Below are positions 53,730-62,044 of a DNA stretch of 64,000 bases, piece by piece. The notes beneath the pieces were generated by a model. That model was not told the origin of the DNA, did no database searches, and saw only the letters and a list, made by a program, of their open reading frames with translations. The stretch's first letter is position 1, and each line of letters begins with the position of its first letter. The DNA comes from Paraburkholderia sp. ZP32-5 (GTDB taxonomy: Bacteria; Pseudomonadota; Gammaproteobacteria; Burkholderiales; Burkholderiaceae): assembly GCF_021390495.1 (NCBI RefSeq), contig NZ_JAJEJP010000002.1, forward strand, positions 1,860,001 to 1,924,000, in the 5' to 3' direction. A program made the position numbers and the translations under genes.

Positions 53730-53759
53730 AAGATAGCAGCGGGCAAATCCAGGCAGCAA
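53730..53759 (-). promoter_or_regulatory. Predicted sigma-70 promoter of the beta-glucoside operon
   Basis: On the minus strand TTGCTG (53754-53759) and TATCTT (53730-53735) are separated by 18 bases. The LacI-type palindrome follows 12 bases downstream, consistent with an operator at the start of transcription. Confidence 0.5.
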
Positions 53760-53823
53760 TCAGGGTTTGTCTGGAGCGTGGCTGGCATGGGAAACGGGGG
53801 ATGCGAGGTGCATCGGAAATGAA

Positions 53824-53885
53824 GGATCGGGCTGACGTTCGGGCATTCTGATGCAATGCACCCGAACCGAACGTCAGCTCGATCC
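53824..53885 (-). terminator. Long hairpin after argC (19-bp stem), probable terminator
   Basis: The arms 53824-53842 and 53867-53885 are exact inverted repeats over 19 bases except for one G-T wobble, with a 24-base loop. It begins 9 bases after the argC stop. On the minus strand the hairpin is followed by TTCATTTCC, a weak T-rich run. It also insulates the beta-glucoside promoter from argC. Confidence 0.6.
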
Positions 53886-53893
53886 ATCGACCA

Positions 53894-54823
53894 CTACTGG
53901 TGCGTGAGCATCAGGTTCAGGTTCTGAACCGCGGCACCGGCAGCGCCTTTGCCGAGATTATCGAAAACCGCGGACAGCAGCACGTGTCCGTGTTCCTGGT
54001 TGGAAAACACGCTTAAGTGCATGTCGTTCGTGCCGTTCAGCGCTTGCGGATCGAGTTGCTGCAACGCGCGCGATTCGTGCAGCGGCAACACGCGTACGTG
54101 AGCCGCCTCCGCGTAGTGGCGTGCGAGGCATGCATGTAACGCGGCGCCATCCACGCCGGGTGCCAGCAGCCGCAACGCCAACGGCACCGTCAGCACGATG
54201 CCTTGACGGAACGCGCCTATGGCGGGGACGAAGATCGGACGTTGCGCGAGCCCGGCATGCTGCTGGATTTCCGGCGTGTGCTTGTGCGCGAGATCGAGGC
54301 CATACACCTGAAAGGCAAGCGCGTTGACGCCGCCCTGCCCCTCGTGTTCCTCCACACCCGCGCGCCCACGTCCGGAATAACCGGACACTGCATGAATGTT
54401 GACGGGATAGTTGTCCGGTATGAGACCAGCTTGCGACAGCGGACGCAGCAGACCAATCGCTCCGGTCGGATAGCAACCGGGATTGGTGACCCGATGTGCG
54501 TTCGCGATCCGCTCGGCCTGTCCTTGCGCCATTTCCGCAAAGCCGTATGTCCAATCCGGTCGCGTGCGATGAGCGGAACTCGCATCGATGACTCTGACGG
54601 CGGGATTAACGATCGCGTCCACGGCTTCGCGCGCGGCGGCATCGGGCAAACAGAGGATGGCGATATCGCACGCGTTAATGGCTTCCGCGCGACGCTGCGG
54701 ATCTTTGCGTTCCGCGGCGGCAAGCGTGAACAGTCTCAGGTCGCTCCGGTCGCGCAGGCGATCGTGGATTTGCAAGCCAGTGGTGCCCTGGTCGCCGTCG
54801 ATAAAAACAACGGGAGAGTTCAT
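53894..54823 (-). CDS. argC: N-acetyl-gamma-glutamyl-phosphate reductase, type 2
   Basis: A 309-residue enzyme of arginine biosynthesis that reduces N-acetylglutamyl phosphate to the semialdehyde. The length and the motif [14 protein letters not shown] place it in the shorter type-2 family. The catalytic Cys117 is in [11 protein letters not shown], and the active-site histidine is likely in the [12 protein letters not shown] or HKHTPEI segment. ATG 54823 is chosen from the family start [10 protein letters not shown]; the frame continues upstream for 61 codons without family features. No other arg genes adjoin, so it stands alone. Confidence 0.9.
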   Translation of the reverse strand: MNSPVVFIDGDQGTTGLQIHDRLRDRSDLRLFTLAAAERKDPQRRAEAINACDIAILCLPDAAAREAVDAIVNPAVRVIDASSAHRTRPDWTYGFAEMAQGQAERIANAHRVTNPGCYPTGAIGLLRPLSQAGLIPDNYPVNIHAVSGYSGRGRAGVEEHEGQGGVNALAFQVYGLDLAHKHTPEIQQHAGLAQRPIFVPAIGAFRQGIVLTVPLALRLLAPGVDGAALHACLARHYAEAAHVRVLPLHESRALQQLDPQALNGTNDMHLSVFSNQEHGHVLLSAVFDNLGKGAAGAAVQNLNLMLTHQ

Positions 54824-54971
54824 GCGGGGAATACTCCGGTGGCAGTTGGTTTTAGCAGAGGTGCAACGAGCCGCTATGTTCCATCGACCAGTGGAATAGA
54901 GAAAGTTGAATTTGGCAACGTCGACATTCAGATTTTCTGAATGTCGACGGGGACCTCCACTGCCGCTCCCC

Positions 54972-55589
54972 CTACTCAAACTCCCCCGTCCGAACCTCAC
55001 CATCACGCAAATAACGAGTAATCAACACCCCGTCAGGCGTCGTAGCCGAATGCGCCAACGTGAATGCGGACGGCAGTGCATCATCGCCGAACAGCCGCTT
55101 GCCGCGCCCCAGCATGACGGGATAAACCAGCAGACAAAGCTCGTCCACCAGCCCCGCCGCAAGCAGTTGGCGCACCAGTTCGCCGCTGCCGAACGTCAAC
55201 AGATCCGCGCCGTCCTGACGCTGCAGCCTACGTACCGCGTCAGCAAGCTCGCCGACGATCGCACGACTGTTCTGCCACTCGAGCGCGTCCGACTGATGCG
55301 TCGCCACATGCTTCGGTACGCGGTTGAACAGATCGGCAATCCCGCGACTATCCGAATCCGCCAGCACATGCGGCCAGTACGACGCGAATATGTCGTACGT
55401 GCGACGCCCCAGCAGCAGCTCGAACGGCTGCGCGAGCAGATCCTGCACGTGTTGACCGACGGCCTCGTCGGCATACGGAACGATCCAGCCGCCAAAGCGG
55501 AATTCGTCGCTGGTATCTTCCTGAGCCCCGCCGGGGCCCTGAATAACGCCATCCAGGCTGATGAAAGTGGAAACAGTAAGCTTGCGCAT
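54972..55589 (-). CDS. Dihydrofolate-reductase-like (RibD C-terminal domain) protein
   Basis: A 205-residue protein with the RibD/DHFR-like fold: start [21 protein letters not shown], a conserved [16 protein letters not shown] near 77-92 and a late [34 protein letters not shown]. Such proteins reduce pteridine-like or unknown substrates with NADPH. It ends 149 bases upstream of argC on the same strand and may share a transcript. The substrate is unknown. Confidence 0.88.
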   Translation of the reverse strand: MRKLTVSTFISLDGVIQGPGGAQEDTSDEFRFGGWIVPYADEAVGQHVQDLLAQPFELLLGRRTYDIFASYWPHVLADSDSRGIADLFNRVPKHVATHQSDALEWQNSRAIVGELADAVRRLQRQDGADLLTFGSGELVRQLLAAGLVDELCLLVYPVMLGRGKRLFGDDALPSAFTLAHSATTPDGVLITRYLRDGEVRTGEFE

Positions 55590-55741
55590 GAGGTTCTCCA
55601 GATCGATGGGCCGACTCGGCTCATCAATACGACGAACGACTCACAACGAAATCGACAACGCGACAGCGGTGTTCATGTTCCGGACGCACGACATACCGTC
55701 CGGAACCGTGCTGCACAGCACCGCAACGCAAAGCGACGCCA

Positions 55742-56680
55742 TCAATCCGGCGCTTGCGCAAACGCCTTCAGATACTTCATACCCGTATCGCACATGATCG
55801 TCACGATCGCGGCGTCCGGTCCGAGCCGTTCAGCGAGGCGCAGCGCGCCTGCCACGTTCGCACCCGTGGACGTGCCGCAGAACAGCCCCTCCTCGGCCGC
55901 CAGCCGAAACGCCATCGCGCGGGCTTCGTCGGTGGACACAGGTTCGAGTTCGTCGGCAATCCCGTCGTGCCAAAGCGGTACGACATAGCCAGCACCGATG
56001 CCGTCGATCTTGTGCGCACCGGTCGGGCCGCCCGACAGCACCGCGGACTCCGCCGGCTCGACACCGACCACACGAATTCGCTTATCGTGCTCCCGCAAGC
56101 GCGCCGAAATCCCGCGCAGCGATGCCGCCGTGCCGACGCTCCCGACAAAGCCATCGATACGGCCGCCGGTTTGGTCCCAGATTTCGTCGGCCATCTTCGT
56201 ATAAGCGGCGAGCTGATCCGTGTTTTCCATTTGCGCGGTGATGTACGCGCCCATCTCGTCGGCAATCCGGTGCGCTTCGCGAATCATGTCCTTGGTCAGC
56301 TTCTCGGTTTGCTTGCCGCCATCGCTTGGCACGATGGTCAGCTTCGCGCCGAGCAGGCGCATGTGATCGAGTTTCTCTTTCGAGAATGCATCGGACGACA
56401 CCAGATGCAGCGGATGTCCTTTAACGGAGCACACCAGCGCCAGCGAAACACCGGTACTGCCACCCGTGTATTCGACGACCGCGCCGCCGGGCTTCAAACG
56501 TCCGTCGCGCTCCGGCGCTTCGATCATCGCGAGCGCCATGCGGTCCTTCATGCTTCCGGTCGGATTCTGGCTTTCCAGCTTGACGAAAATCCGCGCGCCG
56601 TTGGCTGGCGTCACATTGCGCAGCTGCAATAGCGACGTATTGCCGATCGTGTCGAGAATGGTATTGGGCAAAGATTCCAT
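55742..56680 (-). CDS. Cysteine-synthase-family PLP enzyme
   Basis: A 312-residue PLP-dependent beta-replacement enzyme. The PLP lysine is Lys45 in NPTGSMKDRMAL, the substrate loop is EYTGGSTGVSLAL and the phosphate-binding loop is GSVGTAASLRG near 180. The C-terminal GTSTGANVAGALRLAERLG is typical of CysK/CysM relatives. ATG 56680 is chosen from the family start (MESLPNTILDTIGNTSLLQL). No cys genes adjoin, so it may serve sulfur assimilation or a side reaction. Confidence 0.88.
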   Translation of the reverse strand: MESLPNTILDTIGNTSLLQLRNVTPANGARIFVKLESQNPTGSMKDRMALAMIEAPERDGRLKPGGAVVEYTGGSTGVSLALVCSVKGHPLHLVSSDAFSKEKLDHMRLLGAKLTIVPSDGGKQTEKLTKDMIREAHRIADEMGAYITAQMENTDQLAAYTKMADEIWDQTGGRIDGFVGSVGTAASLRGISARLREHDKRIRVVGVEPAESAVLSGGPTGAHKIDGIGAGYVVPLWHDGIADELEPVSTDEARAMAFRLAAEEGLFCGTSTGANVAGALRLAERLGPDAAIVTIMCDTGMKYLKAFAQAPD

Positions 56681-56738
56681 CACTGACCTCACGAAGTAGA
56701 CAAACGAACGTAGATGAACGAACGCGGACGATTTGCGG

Positions 56739-57146
56739 CTAGCTGAACTGGCCGAGCAACACGATGGCAAACACGAGTGTCGCCGCAAAGCCGGCCACGA
56801 ACGATAGCGTACGCACCACCGGGATACCCGCCGCGTAGACGACGTAGTGCACCAGTCGCGCGATCAGGTACAGCCAGGCCGCGAACACCGTCGCCGGCGT
56901 GCTCGTGCCTATCGCCGCGAAGATCAGCACGAAGGTTGCGAACACCGCGAGATTCTCGATTGCATTCGCATGCGCGCGGCGCGCGCGTTCGGCCCAGCGC
57001 GGATCGGCCGGATGCGACGGCTCGGGATTGCCGAGCGTCGCCACCAATCCGCGCGTGAAGATTCGCGCGACCGTGTAGGGGACCCACATCAGCAGCGTCG
57101 CGGTCGCGGTGAGTATCAGGACGTACAGTTCCGGGGTGAATTTCAT
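56739..57146 (-). CDS. MAPEG-family membrane protein
   Basis: A 135-residue protein with four hydrophobic helices and the family pattern in GLVATLGNPEPSHPADPRWAERARRAHANAIENLAVFATFVLI, the conserved loop with ARRAHxNxxE. MAPEG proteins are membrane-bound glutathione-related or eicosanoid-type enzymes. ATG 57146 starts directly before MKFTPELYVLIL. It is upstream of the cysteine-synthase-like gene on the same strand. Substrate unknown. Confidence 0.85.
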   Translation of the reverse strand: MKFTPELYVLILTATATLLMWVPYTVARIFTRGLVATLGNPEPSHPADPRWAERARRAHANAIENLAVFATFVLIFAAIGTSTPATVFAAWLYLIARLVHYVVYAAGIPVVRTLSFVAGFAATLVFAIVLLGQFS

Positions 57147-57259
57147 CAGTGCATGCTCCGATCGGGCAGAAGGTGCCGGGGCCGATATCGATGCCCGGAT
57201 TGCTTCGCAGTCTAGACGTGCCAACGGGCGCGCACTATAGTCACAAATGACATAAATAT

Positions 57260-57277
57260 CGACATTCACGACATTCC
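57260..57277 (+). repeat. 9-bp tandem direct repeat before the GlxA-type gene
   Basis: CGACATTCA at 57260-57268 is followed directly by CGACATTCC at 57269-57277, and a related TGACATAAA lies at 57249-57257. They occupy the promoter region upstream of the regulator ATG at 57288 and could bind an AraC-type activator, which often uses direct repeats. Confidence 0.35.
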
Positions 57278-57287
57278 ATACGACGAT

Positions 57288-58250
57288 ATGAAACTGAGCC
57301 TCTTTGTCCTCGACGACGTGTTCGACACCGGCATGACCGTACTGCTCGATACGTTCGCCAACGCCAACGAACTGGCGGCCGCGCAAGGATTCGACGCGCC
57401 GCCTTTCGATGTCAAGCTGATCGGCCCACGCAGGCGTGTGCGTACCGCGCGGGGGCTGTCGGCATCCGTCGAACCGTTGGACGCCTTCCCTCGTCCCGAT
57501 TGGGTAGTGTTTCCGGCGTTGAACGCAAAACAGCCTGAGCGTCTGGCGGCAATGTTGGAGCGCCGCGATGTGCGCGACGCGATCACGCACTTGCAGAACT
57601 GGCACGCGACGGGCATCAACATCGCGGGGGCCTGTATCGGTACGTTCGTGCTCGCCGAAGCCGGCATTCTGAACGACGGCGAAGCCACCACCACGTGGTC
57701 GCTCGCGCCGTTTTTCCGGCAGCGCTATCCGAGCATCAAGCTGGACGATTCACGCATGATCGTCGAATCGCGTGGCGTCGTAACCGCGGCAGCCGCGATG
57801 GGCCATCTCGATCTTGCACTGTGGCTGATTCGCCAGACCACGCCGGAACTGGCCGCGCTCGTCGCCCGCTTCATGCTGATCGACCAACGCGCATCTCAGG
57901 CGCACTACATCATTCCGGACCATCTGGCGCATGCGGATCCGCTGATTTCGAAGTTCGAACGATGGGCGCGGGAGAACCTGTCCAACGGCTTTTCGCTGAC
58001 GGACGCGGCCAGCGCGTTATCGGTTCATTCGCGCACGTTGCAGCGCCGCACGGAGGCGGTACTGGGCAAGTCGCCGCTGGAGTTCTTCCAGGATCTGCGA
58101 ATCGAACGCGCGCGCCACCTCGTTTCGACAGGTTGCAACCTGGAGACCATCGCGAGCGAAGTGGGCTACGCTGACTCGGCGACGTTGCGAACCTTGCTAC
58201 GCCGCAAGCTCGGTCACGGGGTGCGAGAGTTGCGCGCGGAGATGCTGTAG
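57288..58250 (+). CDS. GlxA-type AraC-family transcriptional regulator
   Basis: A 320-residue regulator. The N-terminal ~190 residues are a DJ-1/PfpI-like domain with the nucleophile-elbow-like segment GACIGTFVLAEAGILNDGEATTTWSLAPFF. The C-terminal ~100 residues are an AraC double-HTH (FSLTDAASALSVHSRTLQRRTEAVLGKSPLEFFQDLRIERARHLV; IASEVGYADSATLRTLLRRKLG). It is divergent from the MAPEG gene and 80 bases before an FAD monooxygenase gene on the same strand, so it may control either. Confidence 0.9.
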   Translation: MKLSLFVLDDVFDTGMTVLLDTFANANELAAAQGFDAPPFDVKLIGPRRRVRTARGLSASVEPLDAFPRPDWVVFPALNAKQPERLAAMLERRDVRDAITHLQNWHATGINIAGACIGTFVLAEAGILNDGEATTTWSLAPFFRQRYPSIKLDDSRMIVESRGVVTAAAAMGHLDLALWLIRQTTPELAALVARFMLIDQRASQAHYIIPDHLAHADPLISKFERWARENLSNGFSLTDAASALSVHSRTLQRRTEAVLGKSPLEFFQDLRIERARHLVSTGCNLETIASEVGYADSATLRTLLRRKLGHGVRELRAEML

Positions 58251-58329
58251 CGCGCGGTTTACCGCCTATGCTTTTGTGATCCTTTTGTGATCCCTTCGCG
58301 GCAGCGCCATCAACTATCGGGAGCAACGC

Positions 58330-59928
58330 ATGGAAGACGTCGATGTGCTCGTCGTTGGCGCAGGTCCGGTCGGGTTGTTGCTCGGCACCGAATTGCAGCG
58401 CGCCGGTGTGGCGGTGAGCGTGATCGACCGGATGTCCACGCGCGGCTTCTTCTGCAAAGCGCTCGGCGTTACGCCGCGTACGCTCGAAATTTTCGACGAC
58501 CTCGGCATCGTCGATCGCGCGATCGATGCGGGGACGTGGATTACCAGCGTCGAAACCCGCGTCGATGGCGCGGTCGTGCCGGAGCGCAGCATGCGCGTAC
58601 CGGAACATGGCTTGCCGTATGGATCGCTGTCGCTCGCGCAGTACGAGACCGAGCGGCTGCTCGAAGCTTCTCTGACGGAGCATGGCGGCCGCGTGCATTA
58701 CGGCCTGACGCTCGATAGCTTCGCGCAACAGCCGGATTGCGTCGAAGCGCATTTGACGGACGCTGAAGGCGAGACGCACAGCGTGCGCTGCAAGTGGCTG
58801 GTCGGATGCGATGGCGCGCACAGTAAGGTGCGCGCGACGCTGGGCCTGTCGTTCGACGGCGAGCAATATCCGCAGACCTTCGCGCTCGCCGATCTGGATG
58901 TCGACTGGACGCTGCCGCGCGGACCCGCGTACCGATTCGAATCAACCAATCCGGAGCACGCGAAAACCAGCGTGATGGCTGTGCCCGTTCGCGGTTCGGC
59001 ACGGCGCTATCGGCTGTCGACGGTCGTGCCCGACGAACTGGCCGCGTCGCTGGCCAGCACTGCCGCCCCGGACTTCGACACGATGTGCGCGCTAATGCTG
59101 CCGTCGCTGCCGGACGGGGCGCGACTGTCGTCGATGCGCTGGTCGTCCGTGTATCGGGTCAGCCATCGCATCGCGTCCGCTTATGCACATGGCCGCGTAT
59201 TCATTGCCGGCGACGCCGCGCACATTCATCCGCCGGTGGGCGGCCAGGGTATGAACACCGGTCTGCAGGATGCGCACAATCTCGCGTGGAAACTCGCCTA
59301 TGTCGCGCAAGGCCGTGCCAGTCCGCAGCTGCTCGACAGTTATCACGCGGAACGGCATCCGGTCGGCGTCGATGTCGTCAGAGCGACCAGCGCGGCGCTC
59401 AACGCGGTGCTCGCGCGGCAGGCCGCCAATCCGGCGATGCGCGAAACCCAGTTGCTGATCGGCTATCGCGACAGCCCGATCGTCGTCGACAGATGGCCCG
59501 ACGCCGATCCGGCCGCACCGACCGCGGGTGATCGGGCTGCGGAAGCATGCGGCCTGTCACAACGTTTCGTCGGACGCGCGAGGCGGCTGCACGAATTCCT
59601 CGGCCGCGGACGCTACACGCTGATCGGCTATATCGACGCGGCCGAGCAGCAGTACGACAACTTCATCGATGTCTGCCGCGCTTTTGCGGCGTTGTCGGGT
59701 GGCGACGCATCGGCGCTGCTGATCAGGGCACCGGGCTGCGACACGCCGGATTCCGAACTGATGACGACGCTGACCGATACCGCAGGCGAGTTCGCCGCTA
59801 CCTACCGCGCAATCGGCGGGGCGGTATGGATCATCAGGCCGGATGGTCATATCGGCTGGCGCGGCGATCATTGTCCGGCTGCCGCCGTGGAAGGCTGGCT
59901 GAAGCCGATGCGCGGCGAGCCGTCCTGA
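58330..59928 (+). CDS. FAD-dependent aromatic monooxygenase (PheA/TfdB class)
   Basis: A 532-residue flavoprotein hydroxylase. The GxGxxG FAD site is VLVVGAGPVGLLLGTELQRAG at 6-26. The DG motif is in VGCDGAHSKVRATLGL, and the GD motif is FIAGDAAHIHPPVGGQGMNTGLQDAHNLAWKLA near 295-327. A thioredoxin-like C-terminal domain closes the protein. The class hydroxylates phenolic or polyketide-like compounds using NAD(P)H and O2. GGAG precedes ATG 58330. It follows the GlxA-type regulator on the same strand. The natural substrate is unknown. Confidence 0.9.
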   Translation: MEDVDVLVVGAGPVGLLLGTELQRAGVAVSVIDRMSTRGFFCKALGVTPRTLEIFDDLGIVDRAIDAGTWITSVETRVDGAVVPERSMRVPEHGLPYGSLSLAQYETERLLEASLTEHGGRVHYGLTLDSFAQQPDCVEAHLTDAEGETHSVRCKWLVGCDGAHSKVRATLGLSFDGEQYPQTFALADLDVDWTLPRGPAYRFESTNPEHAKTSVMAVPVRGSARRYRLSTVVPDELAASLASTAAPDFDTMCALMLPSLPDGARLSSMRWSSVYRVSHRIASAYAHGRVFIAGDAAHIHPPVGGQGMNTGLQDAHNLAWKLAYVAQGRASPQLLDSYHAERHPVGVDVVRATSAALNAVLARQAANPAMRETQLLIGYRDSPIVVDRWPDADPAAPTAGDRAAEACGLSQRFVGRARRLHEFLGRGRYTLIGYIDAAEQQYDNFIDVCRAFAALSGGDASALLIRAPGCDTPDSELMTTLTDTAGEFAATYRAIGGAVWIIRPDGHIGWRGDHCPAAAVEGWLKPMRGEPS

Positions 59929-59976
59929 TCGCGTTCGTTGCGTTGGTTACGTTCGTCGCGTGCACCGACGCAGCGG

Positions 59977-60948
59977 CTAGCCACGTTTTTTCGTTGCACG
60001 GCGCCGCTGCGTCGGCTGCGCCGCGTCAAGCTCCGCCTGATCGAGAAAGAAGTTGCGATTGCCGGCCATGCGCTCGACCATGAAGTCGATAAACGTCTTC
60101 ACGCGCAACGACTGCTCGGTTCGATGCCCGTAGTAGATGTAGATCATCCCGTACTCGGACACGTGTTGCGTCAGCAACGGCACGAGGCGGCCGCTGCGGA
60201 TATGCGTGGTCGCGTTGAAGCTGCCTAGCTGCCCGATGCCGAGACCCGCAAGCACCGCCTGCGTTTCCATTTCCGGGTCGTTCACGCAGATCGCGGCGGG
60301 CAGATCGCGATAGACGATCTCATCGCCGATCCGGAACTGCCACTGCGCGAGCTTGCCGGTGTTGGCGCGCCGGTAGCCGGTGCAGCGATGCTGCGCCAGT
60401 TCGTCGATGGTCCGCGGCGCACCACGACGCTCGATATAGTCGGGCGACGCACACACGATCAGTTGAATCGGCACGAGTCTGCGTGCGATCGAACCACCCG
60501 CCGGCGGCGGTCCGCCGCGAAACCCGACATCGGCGCGATCGGTGACGAGGTCAGTGAACTGATCGTCGAGTTGCACTTCGAGTTGCACGTTCTGATAGCG
60601 CTTCTGGAATTCCTCGAAGTACGGCCACAGCACCGGCAACCCGAGCGCGCGCGGCGCGCTGACGCGCAGCATGCCGCCCACTTCCTCTTGCGAGCGCCGC
60701 GCCTCGTCGAGCGCGGACGACAGCATCGCCAGTGCCGGTTTCACGCTATCGAACAGCCGCTGGCCCTCCTCGGTCAGGCTCAGCTTGCGGGTGGTCCGAT
60801 GAAACAGCCGCACGCCGAGGTCCTTCTCCAGTTGCATGACCGCATGGCTCGCGGCCTGCGGCGAGATGCCCTGATCGACGGCCGCGCCGCGCAGGCTGCC
60901 GAGCGTCGCGGCGCGCACGAAGGTGTTGATCGCACGGATTCCGTTCAT
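59977..60948 (-). CDS. LysR-family transcriptional regulator
   Basis: A 323-residue regulator: HTH at the N-terminus (MNGIRAINTFVRAATLGSLRGAAVDQGISPQAASHAVMQLEKDLGVRLFHR), then the substrate-binding domain (LRVSAPRALGLPVLWPYFEEFQKRYQNVQLEVQ). The C-terminus is basic (TQRRRATKKRG). It is divergent from the SDR gene with a 121-base shared promoter region that contains the start of both. This geometry is classical for a LysR regulator and its target. Confidence 0.92.
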   Translation of the reverse strand: MNGIRAINTFVRAATLGSLRGAAVDQGISPQAASHAVMQLEKDLGVRLFHRTTRKLSLTEEGQRLFDSVKPALAMLSSALDEARRSQEEVGGMLRVSAPRALGLPVLWPYFEEFQKRYQNVQLEVQLDDQFTDLVTDRADVGFRGGPPPAGGSIARRLVPIQLIVCASPDYIERRGAPRTIDELAQHRCTGYRRANTGKLAQWQFRIGDEIVYRDLPAAICVNDPEMETQAVLAGLGIGQLGSFNATTHIRSGRLVPLLTQHVSEYGMIYIYYGHRTEQSLRVKTFIDFMVERMAGNRNFFLDQAELDAAQPTQRRRATKKRG

Positions 60949-61069
60949 CGTTTGGCACCCCGATTCGCAAATAAACGTTGATTATGACTCCACCGATAGA
61001 CGGCTAGTTTATGTTAATCGGCGAGCCTACGATGGCATCACTTCATCACACACACGTAGGAGAAACATC

Positions 61070-61927
61070 ATGGCTGCGATCCAACAAGGTGGTTTCAAGC
61101 GCGTCTGGTTCATCACGGGTGCGTCGCGCGGTATCGGTGCACTGATTGCGGAAGCGGCGCTCGCCGACGGCAACGCGGTGGTGGCCGCCGGCCGCAACGC
61201 AGCGGCGATCGTCGAGCGGCTTGGCGAGTCGGCGGCACTGCTGCCGGTTGCGCTGGACGTGACCGACGAGTCCCAGGCGAGAGCTGCCGCGCAGGCGGCA
61301 ATCGAAAAATTCGGCCGCATCGACGTGCTGGTCAACAACGCCGGCTTCGGCCTGCTCGGCGCGGTGGAGGAATCCACCGACAAGGACGCGCGCCGCATGT
61401 ACGACACCAACGTGTTCGGCTTGCTGAACGTGACGCGCGCCGTGTTGCCGGCGATGCGCGCGCAGCGCTCGGGGCACGTGATCAACATTTCGTCGATCGG
61501 CGGCTATCGGGCCGCGGCGGGCTTCGGCGTGTACTCGTCGACGAAGTTCGCGGTCGAAGGGATTACCGAGGCCTTGCATGCCGAATTGAAACCGCTCGGC
61601 ATTCATGCGACGGTGGTCGAGCCGGGATATTTCCGCACCGACTTTCTCGATGCGTCTTCGCTGCTGGTCGCGCCGGACGTGATCGACGATTACGCGGAAA
61701 CTTCCGGTGCGGTTCGCCACAAGGCCACGCAGTTGAATCACAACCAGCCCGGCGACCCGGTGAAGCTCGCGGCCGCGATGATCAAGCTGGTCGACGCAAA
61801 CGATCCGCCGGTGCGTCTGCCGCTCGGCACCGATACGCTGGCCGCTATCGCTGCAAAGAATGCTTATGTAGAGCAGGAAACGGCGGCGTGGAGGGAGTTG
61901 TCGGCATCGACTGATTTTGCTGCTTGA
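61070..61927 (+). CDS. Short-chain dehydrogenase/reductase
   Basis: A 285-residue classical SDR. The cofactor site is ITGASRGIGALIAEA at 15-29, the NNAG motif at 89-92, and the catalytic Ser141/142 with Tyr155 and Lys159 (YSSTK). GTAGGAGA precedes ATG 61070, so this start is firm although the frame extends upstream to 60923. Cofactor preference is suggested to be NADP(H) by the Arg after the glycine motif (GRNAAA). It is divergent from the LysR regulator that probably controls it. Substrate unknown. Confidence 0.93.
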   Translation: MAAIQQGGFKRVWFITGASRGIGALIAEAALADGNAVVAAGRNAAAIVERLGESAALLPVALDVTDESQARAAAQAAIEKFGRIDVLVNNAGFGLLGAVEESTDKDARRMYDTNVFGLLNVTRAVLPAMRAQRSGHVINISSIGGYRAAAGFGVYSSTKFAVEGITEALHAELKPLGIHATVVEPGYFRTDFLDASSLLVAPDVIDDYAETSGAVRHKATQLNHNQPGDPVKLAAAMIKLVDANDPPVRLPLGTDTLAAIAAKNAYVEQETAAWRELSASTDFAA

Positions 61928-61971
61928 GGTGATGTCTCAGTTGCCGCTCGATTGACTGCGCGGCACAAAAG

Positions 61972-62007
61972 AAAACGGCGGCCTCGCGTTTGCGTGGCCG
62001 CCGTTTT
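61972..62007. terminator. Bidirectional intrinsic terminator
   Basis: AAAACGGCGGCC and GGCCGCCGTTTT form a perfect 12-bp stem around a 12-base loop between the convergent SDR and DUF2252 genes. T runs on both strands allow it to end both transcripts. Confidence 0.9.
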
Positions 62008-62044
62008 GCCGCGAGCGGAATCAGCGTGCGGTTCGCGTCGCTAC

